A DNA stretch of 64,000 nucleotides from Epithemia pelagica. Taxonomy: Eukaryota; Bacillariophyta; Bacillariophyceae; Surirellales; Surirellaceae. The translations under genes were made by a program, and so were the position numbers. Numbering within the stretch: the first letter of the stretch is position 1; the number at the start of each line of letters is the position of its first letter. Under the pieces are notes generated by a model, which worked only from the letters and a program-made list of their open reading frames with translations, was not told where the DNA came from and searched no databases. The stretch covers positions 3,033,744 through 3,097,743 of the forward strand of contig OX337241.1 of assembly GCA_946965045.2 (NCBI GenBank), written 5' to 3'. Positions 48,962 through 59,941 of this stretch are shown piece by piece.

Positions 48962-50485
48962 ATGTCAAAAAAAAACTCCAAAGCAAACAACAAAGTAAGG
49001 ATTCACCTGTCGGGTCTTCAGACTCTTGAGCTTTTAAGAGACGTTGAGAAGCTCAACAAGAGTCGACAGAGCCTCCGTTTTGTCTCGATCTGCGACAGGT
49101 ACCCCAATACATACGGGGAAAGTGGTTCGTTGCTCCGCAGAGCATTTCAGACCAAGTGGAGCTACTTCAAGAAGCTTCCTATTGACCAGTACGTTTCTCG
49201 CCTCAAGGAACTGAAGGTCCAACCTTCTGATAAGACCTACCAAGAACTTGGCGAGTCGCAGAAGTCAGCGACCGAGGAAGAGAAGAAGGAACCCGAGACC
49301 AAGCCAGAGAAGAAGGAACCCAACGGGGAAGACGCAAGCGACTGCACCCCACCCGACTCCGACGAGGAGTACACTGTTGACAGCGCAGAAGGCTTTGGCC
49401 TCAACGCCATCACCGACGCCATAATCCCTCCTACTCGTGCTCTCTCGAAGCAACCGACCAAGAAAGTTGTTGCGTTTGCTGAGGCGCGCCGCTCAACCCC
49501 GACTCCAACACATTCTGTTCCATTGGAAACAGCCCCCCCTTCGAAGATTGTTGATTCATCCACGAGGACACCGTTGATTGTTGATAACAAGAAGATGAGT
49601 GTTCCTGATTTGACTTCAAGCTTTTCGTCCCTCGAGGTAACCAATTCTTCTTCCCGAGTTCTTGAGGGAACCAAGGAGAATCCATTCGTCATCTATGTGG
49701 ATCTGGATCACCCCGAGAGGAACAGGGAGTTCGAGGTCTTGTATGTGATCGACATGGTTTACAACGAGCACACCTGGAACAGCGTTTACATTCACCGATC
49801 GATTTCGCCAGGTAGCTCGGACTACACCACTTGGGAAGCACAGATCCCCAAGCCCGAAGAGTACACGCATATCCCTGGCCCCAAGGTGTTGATCAAGGGA
49901 GTTTCCAGGGACTTCTGGCTGAGGAATGTGCGACGATACCATTCTCACCCCAGAATGGGTCCTCGATGCAAGGCGTTTATCCAGGAGCACAACAAGACAT
50001 ACTTCGCTGTCAAGGGCAGCAAAGAGCGAGAGATGGCTTACTGGATTCTTGTTTTCCCGTCGAAAATAGTTCTGGACAACTCCGTCCTTGCTGGTGAGGA
50101 GTATGAAATACCAACAGAGATGATCCCTCTCACAATTAATCATGAGGAGGAGGACGGCGACAAAGTGCAATTCGAGGGTGGCCCAACTGGTGATCATGCT
50201 GCCAGTGTTGCTCGAGGTGAGGCAGCAGCAACGATGGCGGAGTCCGATTCTACGACTGCAAGCATTGTGGAGTTGGAGTCACAAGCGGAGAATGAAGACG
50301 AAGACGAGGATCTCCCGAATGGTATGCTTGGGATGATTGTCTTTTGGCGCATCGTCGTCAAGGGATCGTCGAGGCGTGCAAAGAACAAGCAACGCAAACA
50401 GGGAGTCAAGGATTTGTTTCTCCTCAGGGCAATGGTAAGACGACTCGGAAGAAAAAGTTTTGAGTCTTGGTACGAGTACCAGTAG
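48962..50485 (+). CDS. Transposon accessory protein 2, unknown (507 aa)
   Basis: The frame is open from 48902, but ATG 48962 (MSKKNSKANNKVRIHL, AATGTC context) is the likely start because upstream residues look leader-like. Residues about 15-95 form a helical charged domain (LSGLQTLELLRDVEKLN...TKWSYFKKLPIDQYVSRLKEL). A Glu/Lys/Pro-rich disordered middle follows (about 100-240). A globular domain at about 245-410 begins NPFVIYVDLDHPERNREFEV and is rich in aromatics (HTWNSVYIHRS, YWILVFPSKIVL). The end is acidic, then basic (RRAKNKQRKQG). I do not recognise the globular domain. It may be a transposition cofactor or a captured gene. Confidence 0.65.
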   Translation: MSKKNSKANNKVRIHLSGLQTLELLRDVEKLNKSRQSLRFVSICDRYPNTYGESGSLLRRAFQTKWSYFKKLPIDQYVSRLKELKVQPSDKTYQELGESQKSATEEEKKEPETKPEKKEPNGEDASDCTPPDSDEEYTVDSAEGFGLNAITDAIIPPTRALSKQPTKKVVAFAEARRSTPTPTHSVPLETAPPSKIVDSSTRTPLIVDNKKMSVPDLTSSFSSLEVTNSSSRVLEGTKENPFVIYVDLDHPERNREFEVLYVIDMVYNEHTWNSVYIHRSISPGSSDYTTWEAQIPKPEEYTHIPGPKVLIKGVSRDFWLRNVRRYHSHPRMGPRCKAFIQEHNKTYFAVKGSKEREMAYWILVFPSKIVLDNSVLAGEEYEIPTEMIPLTINHEEEDGDKVQFEGGPTGDHAASVARGEAAATMAESDSTTASIVELESQAENEDEDEDLPNGMLGMIVFWRIVVKGSSRRAKNKQRKQGVKDLFLLRAMVRRLGRKSFESWYEYQ

Positions 50486-50624
50486 AGTACATCACATGAA
50501 AAACTTCTTTGTGTTGTCGACAGCGACTCAGAGGCAATTGTTTCTTGGCCACTGTACACAGCATAAACATGCATATGAATATTGGTAGTGAGTAATCAGG
50601 TAGTAGTTTGTCGTTAAGATTTCA

Positions 50625-51569
50625 CTATTGTATTAGAACTATCAATCTTGTAGAGCACCTACTCCTTCTCCTAGACTTGGAAACCTCAGCGCCATTATCC
50701 ATTTGGTATTGCACAATGACGCATACAGCCTCGAAGGCGATTTTGTGTTTCTCTTTGCCATGACGAAAGGTGTCTTCCATCGCTCGGAAGTTTTTAATCC
50801 GTCCGTTGACACTTTCATGGCGACAGCGCGCACGGCTCTTGAAGCTCTTGAGCTCGGCACTGTCTCCGTGATACGGTAGGGAAAGCATTGACTGCTCGTG
50901 CTTGTCGTCTGAGCGGTATCCACGGTCAGCAATTACCTTTTTTCCTGGACCAATCTTCTGCTTGAGCCCTGCACGAAATACCGTTAAGTCATGTACAGCA
51001 GCTTTGAAGGGGCCATTTGTCCATACAATTTTTGGTTGAAACACAGCAACACCCAGTTCATACTTCACACCGCCATGATTGAACTTTGGGGAATAGGCCC
51101 CCTTGTCACGGTGATGGATGGGATGCTTGGGCTCCCACGTTTTGAAGTCCACTCCATCCACAGTAAGGCAAAAAATTTCCGAGAAATCTGGCCAGGTGAT
51201 TTTAATCGTCTTCATCGCCTGTATCTTCTCAATCCAACGCCACAGCCTCTTACCTTGGCAGTAGGACGCGCATACATTGAATACCGAGGCAAGAAGTTCG
51301 GCATTCTTGGGATAGACCCAAAGAAAGTAGATAGCCATAAGGAATTGCCGTAGGCCACTCGTTGTCATCTCCTTCTCTAATAGCAAGCATTCGCCATTGA
51401 CCGACGCATGTGCAAGGTCAAACCATAGAGAAGCAACAACTAAAGTAGACGAACCATAATGCTTATGGAAAAGGTCGCTGTACTTCGTGCTCTCTCGTGC
51501 ACAAGGAGGAGGATGGATGCCAAGGAAGTTCAATCCTTGCATCATCATTTCGTGAGGCGTTAGAAGCAT
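50625..51569 (-). CDS. DDE transposase, Harbinger/IS5-like (314 aa)
   Basis: It catalyses cut-and-paste transposition of the element. The first ATG is 51569 (MLLTPHEMMM); the frame is open a little further upstream through a TTG. The RNase-H-like core has D138 (TVDGVDFKTWEP), D215 (VIADRGYRSD) and E252 (RHESVNGRIKNFRAM), with 36 residues between the last two. The stretch KGAYSPKFNHGGVKYELG and HDLTVFRAGL are typical of DDE_Tnp_4-type enzymes. No N-terminal helix-turn-helix is obvious, consistent with a separate DNA-binding partner. It diverges from the KOW-like gene 153 bp away. Confidence 0.85.
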   Translation of the reverse strand: MLLTPHEMMMQGLNFLGIHPPPCARESTKYSDLFHKHYGSSTLVVASLWFDLAHASVNGECLLLEKEMTTSGLRQFLMAIYFLWVYPKNAELLASVFNVCASYCQGKRLWRWIEKIQAMKTIKITWPDFSEIFCLTVDGVDFKTWEPKHPIHHRDKGAYSPKFNHGGVKYELGVAVFQPKIVWTNGPFKAAVHDLTVFRAGLKQKIGPGKKVIADRGYRSDDKHEQSMLSLPYHGDSAELKSFKSRARCRHESVNGRIKNFRAMEDTFRHGKEKHKIAFEAVCVIVQYQMDNGAEVSKSRRRSRCSTRLIVLIQ

Positions 51570-51722
51570 CTTTGAATTACTATAAGAAATGTACAAGTAG
51601 ATGAAGCCTGTGTTCTGACTACTTTATTTTAGCGATAACAAGTAGACGAACTCGTTTTTGTAAACGCGAACACGAGTGGTCACAATTTTCCCGTTCTCTT
51701 TGATTGTTGGATACTACGCACC

Positions 51723-52202
51723 ATGGCGGACGAAGAATTTGAGATTGGCTGCCGCATTGCCTTCACAGGAGGCACTTACGTTGGCATGAAGGGCTGGAGG
51801 AATGCCAGCAAGCAGGATACTGCAAAGATGGCGTACGTCGCTATCGAGAAGGAAAATGGGCGGAAAAAGTGGACGAGGGTCCGCAAAGTGAACGTGAAGG
51901 AGATCCCCGACAACGAAGAGCCCCCCGACAACCTCGAAGATGCCATCCTCGACCAGCAAAAGGACGTCGAGGCACTTCTCCGCAAGCTTTGTAAGAAAAT
52001 TGTGATGTGTGGGGTGACCGATTCATCCAGGATGACCCAGATCTTCCAGCTGTATCTCCACGACGCAATCCTGACCCAGAATACCCTTGGTCCTGCAGCA
52101 GATTGGAAGTGGGTTGTATTCGAACCCGTCGAGAATCAGTCCAATGCGACTGCTGCACCGACTGCAGTACGTGCTGACCCTGTGGGGGGACAAACCATGT
52201 GA
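51723..52202 (+). CDS. Transposon accessory protein 3, KOW/SH3-like (159 aa)
   Basis: It starts at ATG 51723 in CACCATGG. Residues 5-60 read IGCRIAFTGGTYVGMKGWR...AYVAIEKENGRKKWTRVRKVNVKEI, which fits a small SH3-like barrel of the KOW type (nucleic-acid or protein contact). Residues about 70-135 are helical (DNLEDAILDQQKDVEALLRKLCKKI...MTQIFQLYLHDAI). I recall similar small proteins in many copies in diatom genomes. The stop at 52202 lies 69 bp before the right TIR. Its role in transposition is inferred from position only. Confidence 0.7.
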   Translation: MADEEFEIGCRIAFTGGTYVGMKGWRNASKQDTAKMAYVAIEKENGRKKWTRVRKVNVKEIPDNEEPPDNLEDAILDQQKDVEALLRKLCKKIVMCGVTDSSRMTQIFQLYLHDAILTQNTLGPAADWKWVVFEPVENQSNATAAPTAVRADPVGGQTM

Positions 52203-52271
52203 GCGTGAAAGACCGCAACAACCAAGAATCAAGACAGTCCTCGCCCTTCGGCTCATTTACTTACCTTAGTC

Positions 52272-52978
52272 AACATTAACCCATAGTAGCAGAGATAAGA
52301 TGTTTGATTGTTGCGTCGTTTGTGTTGTTGCGTCGTTTGTGGATTTGTGGATTTGTGGATTTGTGGATTTGTGGATTTGTGGATTTGTGGATTTGTGGAT
52401 TTGTGGATTTGTGGATTTGTGGATTTGTGGATTTGTGGATTTGTGGATTTGTGGATTTGTGGATTTGTGGATTTGTGGATTTGTGGATTTGTGGATTTGT
52501 GGATTTGTGGATTCGTCCAGACAAGGCTGTCGAAACAACCAGTCTGAACCGCCATTTCCACCGTACCGTCGGCCATGGTCAACTTGCACGATGCACGACA
52601 ATCGAGAAAAGAACACATAAGCATTCATCACGTCAAACTCATCATGTTGCACATGGCGAAGAAATTTCGTGCCATGTGCTATGCAGTCAACTGTGACTGC
52701 ATGCGATGCATTCGGGACTAATTTTTTGGGGGCTTTGGGGGAGCAGCAGAAAAACAATTCTACTTAGAATTTTCTATTTGTCTATTTAGGAACATGGCAC
52801 GCTCAACAATTATCAACAATTGACAACATTTATCCACATCGCTCAACTCCGCATTGGGGGTATTGTAGTATACCGTCTTATAACGGTCTTAATAAGTAGA
52901 GCTATACCACAAAAAGTCTATTCGACATAGTAGTTTGTGGTAGTTTGTCTATATTGGTATGTGGTCCACCGAGTATCC
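52272..52978 (-). repeat. Right terminal inverted repeat (707 bp)
   Basis: It is the reverse complement of the left TIR with scattered substitutions. The length difference from the left is mostly six fewer 8-bp units (48 bp). It contains an inner insertion relative to the left near 52290-52305 (GAGATAAGAT). Confidence 0.9.
52338..52513 (-). repeat. 8-bp minisatellite TGTGGATT x 22
   Basis: It is the inverted counterpart of the array at 47695-47918, with 22 perfect units instead of 28. Confidence 0.95.
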
Positions 52979-54284
52979 CGGGTCGCATATGTGTCGTGAT
53001 TTTGGTGTTGTTACTAATCATTCACGAATTCTCATGACTACCTCTCGCCTGTACCTACAATCTTTATGAAGGTAAAAGATACTAATAGGTAGTAGGTAGA
53101 AACGCTAGGAATGTTTTGTGGCGCGGGGTCGACGACAATGGACGATGTGGAATGTGGACGGCCATATCTCAAGTTCCAACCAACCATCCACCATCACAAC
53201 ATGCACTGCGCAACTTTACAGCAATCGATACCGCCCCAGATGACTTTTGATGCTTACAAGAACGAGGTTGCAATGGTCAACCGTGGAACAAGAGCAGTGT
53301 CAACAACAGCTCAATGGCGCATCATGGGATCGATTTGCCGACTGATTGGCTTTTTCGAACGACACGGTGGCCAGTGTGGCCCGAAAATTGTAACGTCACA
53401 TCAATCAAATCTTGTATGAGGACGCCGAATTAGAGATGGAACCTGTGACAGACAACAATGAGGTCGAGTTGCAGGGCTATATGCCACCACGTTGGTGTGG
53501 AAAACACCCTTTGAGTCGTTGTACCTCCAATCTAAGAAACCCAAAACAACCAACATGAATCCATTGGAGGCGTTGGGACAGTGTTCCTTGTACGACTTTG
53601 AACGTGTCGATGTGGCCCTTACGGAGGGTCGACCACTCCCCAACGACACGTATAAGAAGATCCACGGCCTGTACACAGTGTCCTTGCTTCTCGTTGACTC
53701 GGTATGCGTAAGGAACCAACAACCAGACAGACTTGAGCCTTCATTGCATGGTTAACATCAACAACAATAAAACATCACCTTCGTCACTGTTACGGGCATT
53801 CTCCGCTTGCGCTTCAAGGCCTGCAGCAACTGGATTGTCCTTTTTTCGTCATGTTTCTTCTTGTTCTTGGAAAAGAATACTACAAGGACTCTACTTGTCT
53901 CGACCAGAAACGTTCCACTTGGTACCCACCAACAAATTGCTGTTCTACTACAATAGGAGATTGGAAACAAATCTTGGTTGCAGGCAAGGAGCATCCTGCC
54001 ATTCTTGCTGTACGAGTCGAGAGGATGACGGAGGAGCACATGCCCTATTGTTGTAATAAGCTAGTTCCCAAGGGCATTTGTCAGGGCTCGGACAATGGCG
54101 GAAAAGAGAGACGTATTGCTGGGGTTCTTTGCGAAAGGCACCACACGAAACACTGTGAACTACTAGGACGACGCATCCCGAACAGTACAGGGCGACGAAA
54201 CTGGCCTTTGCCAGTACCACGAGACAACGACAGGCACCCGTCATGATGTCCATCAATCAGCAGTACTAGCAGGATGGAACAACA
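52979..54284. repeat. Duplicated spacer with SOUL-like N-terminal fragment
   Basis: 53085-53660 is a second copy of 21420-21990, the first part of the SOUL-like pseudogene, with its own frameshifts and no C-terminal half. 53785-53880 resembles 34600-34680, and 54221-54284 matches 27615-27690. No working gene is seen. Confidence 0.6.
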
Positions 54285-54509
54285 AAAGAGCAGTGTCAAC
54301 AAGAAGAGGTCGGTCGAAAGCAACCTTCACGATTTGTCTCGTGACGAAAGCTCGTACCACTCTTTGGTCCATCCATTTCGTGCAGTCAGTCGTGCTTCCC
54401 GTCCGCACCCATCAGCATCGGCATCACAACAACAGAGCAAACCTACACGTGCCTCTTACAAGACAGTGCCTCGATCCTCATAAATTCTGTAGCCAAAACA
54501 TTAAGAACC
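54285..54509 (+). promoter_or_regulatory. Conserved Kelch 5' region of K8
   Basis: It matches the upstream regions of K4 and K6, with CACGATTTGTCTCGTG at about 54328 and the box CGATCCTCATAAATTCTG at 54472-54489. Confidence 0.55.
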
Positions 54510-55676
54510 ATGTCCATGACATTGAAAGAACAAGCATGGCAGTCGGGCCTTGTCTTATCGGACGACACAGCAGAATGGAATTTCGAGGACTGGCCTCCTC
54601 TTGAGGGTGGATGGCGTACGCTTCATACATCGGTCGTACTAAATCATCCCGTTAAGAGCAACTATAACAACGACAAGGCACAAACAGTCGTGGTGATGGG
54701 AGGATGCGACAAAGGTTGGAATACTACCAATTCCATTCTTGCATTGAATCTTGCAGAACCGAACATACAGTGGCGAGAAGGACAACCTATGAACCAGAAA
54801 CGTAACGGACATGCCGCCGTTGTGTGCAACGGAAGCGTCTACGTGATGGGAGGATACTCTGAAGGTTCATGTTTAAATTGTATCGAACGAATTGACGTAC
54901 AGGATTTGCTGCAATCACCATTTACAACCACCACCACTCAGGATAGTCATTGGACGACATTGACATGTCGATTATCAACGAAACGAAAAGGATGTTGTGC
55001 TGTTGCGGTTCACAACCGAAACATCGTTGTAATGGGTGGCTATGGCGGTGGTGGAACGTTGTCGTCGGTGGATATTATTGATACCAGCAACCACACTGTC
55101 GCTGCTGGACCAAGCATGGCTGTTCCTCGACAATTTTGTTCCAGTGCGGTCATTGGACACCGCATCTTTGTCGTTGGAGGTCATAAGGATAATGGCAATC
55201 TTGACTCAGTGGAGTATTTGGACTATGCAACACCCTGTGACAATGATGCGACAAAGAAGGAGATAGGCTTGACATTCATTTCTTTCTCACCCACCTGGAC
55301 CACTCAGTCTGGGTTGAGGCTTTCCAATGCACGAAGATATTGTGCAGTGGTTGCCGTGGGATCTTGTCTGGTTGTGGCGGGAGGATGGGGTTCAACCGTG
55401 GAAGTCTTGGATATTCACCGCAACCGCATGTGGAATCTCCCACCATTCACTAACTACCGCAATGGCTGCAGTCTAGTGACTGTTGCCAATCAAGTTGCCG
55501 TGATTGGTGGATGGGACAATCCTACCTGTGCGACATTACCACTTCTGGATAGAAATTCATGGTGTTTTCGACGACTCTGTAAGCAGCCTCGGAACGAATG
55601 GTATTACTATCTAGAAATATCGGGCAACGGAGATGTCAATGTAACATCCAGGACCATCTCGACATCCACTCTATAA
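54510..55676 (+). CDS. Kelch-repeat protein, paralogue K8 (388 aa, altered tail)
   Basis: It starts at ATG 54510 (MSMTLKEQAWQSG). Six blades with Gly doublets are present (VVVMGG, VYVMGG, IVVMGG, IFVVGG, LVVAGG, VAVIGG). The third blade has a GYGGGGTLSS loop. The C-terminus after CKQPRNEWYY diverges and ends NVTSRTISTSTL, without the RKRAR and GDEGKD tail. It lies 15 kb from the nearest member, separated by the two mobile elements, so the array was probably split by insertions. Confidence 0.88.
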   Translation: MSMTLKEQAWQSGLVLSDDTAEWNFEDWPPLEGGWRTLHTSVVLNHPVKSNYNNDKAQTVVVMGGCDKGWNTTNSILALNLAEPNIQWREGQPMNQKRNGHAAVVCNGSVYVMGGYSEGSCLNCIERIDVQDLLQSPFTTTTTQDSHWTTLTCRLSTKRKGCCAVAVHNRNIVVMGGYGGGGTLSSVDIIDTSNHTVAAGPSMAVPRQFCSSAVIGHRIFVVGGHKDNGNLDSVEYLDYATPCDNDATKKEIGLTFISFSPTWTTQSGLRLSNARRYCAVVAVGSCLVVAGGWGSTVEVLDIHRNRMWNLPPFTNYRNGCSLVTVANQVAVIGGWDNPTCATLPLLDRNSWCFRRLCKQPRNEWYYYLEISGNGDVNVTSRTISTSTL

Positions 55677-57895
55677 CGATTGAAGACCAATACATGATGG
55701 AGGATGGCACTTGAGAAATGTGCAACAAGTTGAACGGCCATGAGCTTGGCACGATATAATGGTCATTATACTCTCGTACAAAACAGGAGATCGTGTCCAT
55801 CCTAAGTTACGTTGTGAATCATACAAGTTAATGAAAAGCTCTATATCACTATAACCATACACAAGTGGCTTGCTCTGTCGAAAAAGACATTACTCTAGAC
55901 TGCTTTCAAAGAGCAACTCCTAGTATGGTTTGAAGACACTCACCTTGTATAGAAGATGACCGCACATGAATTTCCTTCTGAAGTCATGGCGTTTGTGGCA
56001 GTCGGATCCATGCACCACCATGGTCACTTATCCGTGTCGTAGATAATGAGATGTTACAGCGTCCGCCATGGCACTGCTGTCCTCTGCAAACCTTTGGATA
56101 TCTGGCAACCACTCTTGGGTGGATGGCCATGGTTCCGTTCCCTCTCTGTACTGTTGAAAACTTTCTGGTCTTGATCAGAATGAATCTTCTTTCAATGGAA
56201 GATCACGGTCTTTCATGGTCTCGTTTCATCTTTTAGGCAAAAAAGGAGCGGCCTGAAGTGTGTCTGTTCAAGTGATGGCACATAAGGAACGAGAGTGTCG
56301 CTGGGACCATGACCTGATAGTTGTGGGACAGTCGGTGGGGCCATGGATTCGTAGCAATGGCTGGATCCGACAGCAGCCAACACAGTTTGTCTTCGTTTTG
56401 TTTTCGTTGCGATGGCAGCAGTGCAAAGTATACTTCCCCTGTTGCAGGCAGGACAGGTTTATCGTGGGTCGTCGTCGATTCCTCTTCCTTGGTGTCAATG
56501 TCTCGTTGTGAAGGAGCCACCTGTTGCAGGCAAGACAGGTTTATCGTGGGTCGTCGTCGATTCCTCATTCATGGTGTCACTGTCGTTGTGGAGCAACCAA
56601 TCCGTCGACGCGGTACAAATATTGGTGGTGCTACGATTCCCAAGACTATGCTTCTGGTGGACCTTGTTCCGACAAGGCAACTGTGTTTTGGAAGTCGTCA
56701 TTTGATGGTGATGCATCGATCGACCTGTTGTGCAAGAGACGATTGTTCTTGTTGTTGGTGTTTGGCTGCTGTTGGTGGATCAGGGATTGTGATTTTTCAC
56801 TTCTTGTCGTCATCCTTGATGAAAGAGATAGACGATTCGTATAGTTGGTGTTGTTTGGATGGATCAAGGCGATTCTTGTTGTCACTGTTGTCCACTTCTG
56901 ATGGTTCTTCGTGGTGGAAATCGAGCATGGATGGTTTCTGCTTCTATACTTTGGTTTTGTTATTGGTTACACCACTCCACCACGACAATCTTTGTACCTC
57001 GAGCTAATCGGCAGAATCAGCAAGAAGCGACAACAAGCACAAGAGGGGCTATATGACAAACTCCCCGAACAAAACCTTGCCACGAGCAGGACAGGAATGT
57101 TGATTGATTGTCAAGTCTGGCTTCTCTTATTTGTCGTGAAATCCTCATCAAGTTTGGCTCTATTTTGGCTGTAGGTCCTTTTGCCGGAACCTCTGACACA
57201 TAAAACTCTTGTACGTTCTCGACCCCAGGTGGATCCAAGCGACCAATCGAGACGACAACATCACCCATTGGCACATGTAGCACCGGTCCTGAAACCCATC
57301 TTGGCGAACGGAGGCCATTGAACCAGTGCGATATGCGGCCGTCTTTCACAATAATTGGACGACATGCGCGAGCATTCCTAACAAGAACCGGCGAAGACGG
57401 CACGAGATGGTTTTGGCTCTCCCAAAAATGATGATTGATGGAGTCGTTTGCGGTCCAACCACATCCACGTGACATTCTCGAAAGCGATCCAAAGAAGACG
57501 ACTGCAGGCGTCTGCTGCTAATGCAACACGGGAAGCAAGTCAGAATGGGATGAATGGCATCATTTTCCTTCTGGTCCATCATGTCGTCGGATTCTCGTCT
57601 CTGTGTGATTGTACTTGTGGCCTTGCTTCTTTCACTATACCCGATGAGTGATGCCCATTCGAATCATTGGATCAAGAAGGCAAGAAGACCACTCTCTTGC
57701 AACATCTCTCTGTTGAAGTTGTTGTCGTTGTGAACAGACTGTATAGGACCAAAGGAAGAATTGTGTGGAAATTAGGGATTGTCAATCTGTGGACCTATTC
57801 ATCATACAAAAGGACCTCTTCATCACAAATGCTGTCACTCTCTCCCTTTCGTCGTCGACCAAAAGATACTTTTTGGGGCTTGTCATTTCGATTTA
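55677..57895. repeat. Gene-poor spacer after K8
   Basis: 56440-56480 and 56520-56565 form a local direct repeat (CAGGACAGGTTTATCGTGGGTCGTCGTCGATTCCTC). 57507-57700 matches 38700-38890 and 57770-57890 matches 14513-14610. The duplicated-spacer similarity ends near 57890 and AT-rich DNA begins. No gene is seen. Confidence 0.5.
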
Positions 57896-58032
57896 TTGCT
57901 AACCGAATACCAAATAAACAAAATTTCAAACCGAATAATTTATAAATCGGTCGATACTAACTGCTTGAAAGTTAAGTCCGTTCACATCTAACCGTTTAAT
58001 CGTCTTCGTTATATTTTTATCCTTTTGTGGTT

Positions 58033-59148
58033 TTATTTTCTCTCGTCACATCGTCGACGTTTACCATCGTCAGAAGCATCAGCAACACTACTTTCCTTTT
58101 TATCATTTTTCTCGGCATTCTCTTTTTCCGCATCATTGTTAAGATGTAGTCGTCGCTTGAGTGGTTTTTCACTGATTGATCCACCAACATGGATAGAACA
58201 CACTCCCGATGACGAACTCGCATGTTTTCCGAAAAGGGAATTGAGATACAACAAGTCTTCATGTTTCTCAAAACTCAGAATCCCTCCATGGCAGGACATA
58301 ACAAGACTCTGACGAGATACAACCGAATTAGCCACTGTATGGATATATTGAATGCATTCATTCGGAAAATAATACCCAACCTTCAACGACACTTCTCGTT
58401 GAATAGAAGTAGTTGATAGACCGCCCAGTTTGTTCAATTCCTTGTCCATTTTTTTTTGTAGATTGTATAATCCAATCCAAATACTACGATGTAGACATCG
58501 TCTTGGAACCACAAGATTCGATGGATGGTCATACCCAGGATGGGTATTTGGGAAACCCATAGTAACCGTAGGTGGGAGTTCCTCGAGGCGATGTCTTGTA
58601 GGCTTCACATAAGAATTGATCGTGTTATGCAAAAATCTGACGACATACACGTTGCACATTCCTTCTGCCCATGCATTACCACTTCTCTCCAACTCACGTA
58701 GAGTAAAAACAAAAACCGGAAATAGCAACTTTACTTTGTAGTCTGGTTTTTCCCCATCAATCCACAGAACTTCTCTTGATTCGTAAACTTCATCGTTCTT
58801 AGATCCACACCCGTTCTGTATCTTGTTGCGCGTGTGTGATGGAAGATTTGGATACCACTTCAAGCGATTACTGCGAAACAATGGAAGAAACAGCCGGATT
58901 CTGATAGTGGTTTTTTCTGAATCTGGATCATCATCTTCATCTTTCACCCGTTCCTCCAACCGCGCGATAGTTATTTCCTTCGAATCCTCGTCGTCCTCTC
59001 GCAATTGAATGGCCATAAACGAGCCAATCCGGATATTATCCATTAATGTCCAATCGAAATACGGGACGTCGTTCACATAAACGGTATTTCCATACCCTGG
59101 CGACGAAGACGAAGACAAAGACGAAGACGACGAGGACGACACAGACAT
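58033..59148 (-). CDS. Possible BAH-like chromatin protein (371 aa)
   Basis: The frame is open from 59205; ATG 59148 (MSVSSSSSS) is preferred because it starts a Ser-rich leader encoded by a GAC/GAA-type microsatellite. Residues about 20-190 have a beta-rich pattern (VYVNDVPYFDW, IRIGSFMAIQL, ITIARLEERV, IRIRLFLPLF, EVLWIDGEKPDYKVKLLFPVFVF) that resembles a BAH domain by eye. The middle has CLHRSIWIGLYNLQKKMDKELNKL and YYFPNECIQYIHTVAN, unassigned. The C-terminus is a Lys/Arg/Asp-rich tail ending RRRCDERK, a likely nuclear signal. It is divergent from the aminotransferase-like gene. Confidence 0.6.
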   Translation of the reverse strand: MSVSSSSSSSLSSSSSPGYGNTVYVNDVPYFDWTLMDNIRIGSFMAIQLREDDEDSKEITIARLEERVKDEDDDPDSEKTTIRIRLFLPLFRSNRLKWYPNLPSHTRNKIQNGCGSKNDEVYESREVLWIDGEKPDYKVKLLFPVFVFTLRELERSGNAWAEGMCNVYVVRFLHNTINSYVKPTRHRLEELPPTVTMGFPNTHPGYDHPSNLVVPRRCLHRSIWIGLYNLQKKMDKELNKLGGLSTTSIQREVSLKVGYYFPNECIQYIHTVANSVVSRQSLVMSCHGGILSFEKHEDLLYLNSLFGKHASSSSGVCSIHVGGSISEKPLKRRLHLNNDAEKENAEKNDKKESSVADASDDGKRRRCDERK

Positions 59149-59941
59149 ATTTTTGGATTTCTGCTCACCACACAGTTTTACACCTACACATCCTTTATAT
59201 ACCATGTGTGTGGTCCTCTCTCTCTATAACCCGCGTTCTCATGCTCATCCGGCGTGCATATATCGTTAGTCTGCAATATTGTATGATATTCCAAACCACT
59301 GACATCCAATGATTGTTTTGATTTTGTCTATGTATTTTACTAACAGACATGCGTATGGTCTAAGTTGACTCATACGCCTGACAACACATGTCCTAAGAAA
59401 CACAATAATACTTATATATCGTTTCAAACCATGGGGTTATATATATATATCAATATTCAACTCTTTCAATGACCCTTATGTAATTTTACACCATACACCC
59501 ATATTCCCCTATACGATAGGCCAGTTATGCAATATTTGTATAATATTCATATTCATACTCCTTCGTTTGAAACGATTTTACGTAGAGCAGTTTTCATGCT
59601 CCCACTCAAATCAAATAACACAACTTCTAGGTAGTAAGACGAATATTGTTAAATTAAATCAGTATAACAAATATTACAAAAGAAGTCATTCACGGTTTTG
59701 AACTCATTTGGTCTTGCAACAACAATCAAAAGTAAGCCGACCCTTCTTTCCTTTCGTGCATATTTCGCCTCACTTTTTTCAAGGACCTCGTCTCGTCTCT
59801 CTCATCTCTCTCTCGTTTCCTTTTTTTCACATGCTTATTTTTAAGATCACATTCTGTATCGTTTGTTTCAAGTTATATCCTTTTCTTCTACTAAACAGTC
59901 GTTGAAGCATTCCATTCAACAGTCATACAACAGTCCATCTG
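59149..59941. promoter_or_regulatory. AT-rich divergent promoter region
   Basis: This 793-bp region separates two divergent genes. It is clearly more AT-rich than the rest of the window and contains (TA)n at about 59440-59453 and a pyrimidine-rich tract (CTTTCCTTTCG... to 59830). No gene is seen. It probably contains both promoters. Confidence 0.45.

Larger units (their letters stand above)
47221..52978. mobile_element. Harbinger/IS5-like DNA transposon with long TIRs (5758 bp)
   Basis: Near-identical inverted repeats bound it (47221-47977 and 52272-52978), beginning GGATACTCGG. The 3-bp flanks are CGG on both sides (47218-47220; 52979-52981), the target-duplication length of PIF/Harbinger elements. 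Inside are four ORFs in two divergent pairs: minus 48005-48589, plus 48962-50485, minus 50625-51569 (DDE transposase) and plus 51723-52202. An uninterrupted paralogue of the target (GAGGAACCGGGTCGCAT) lies at 33811-33827. All four ORFs are open, so it may be autonomous. Confidence 0.85.
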
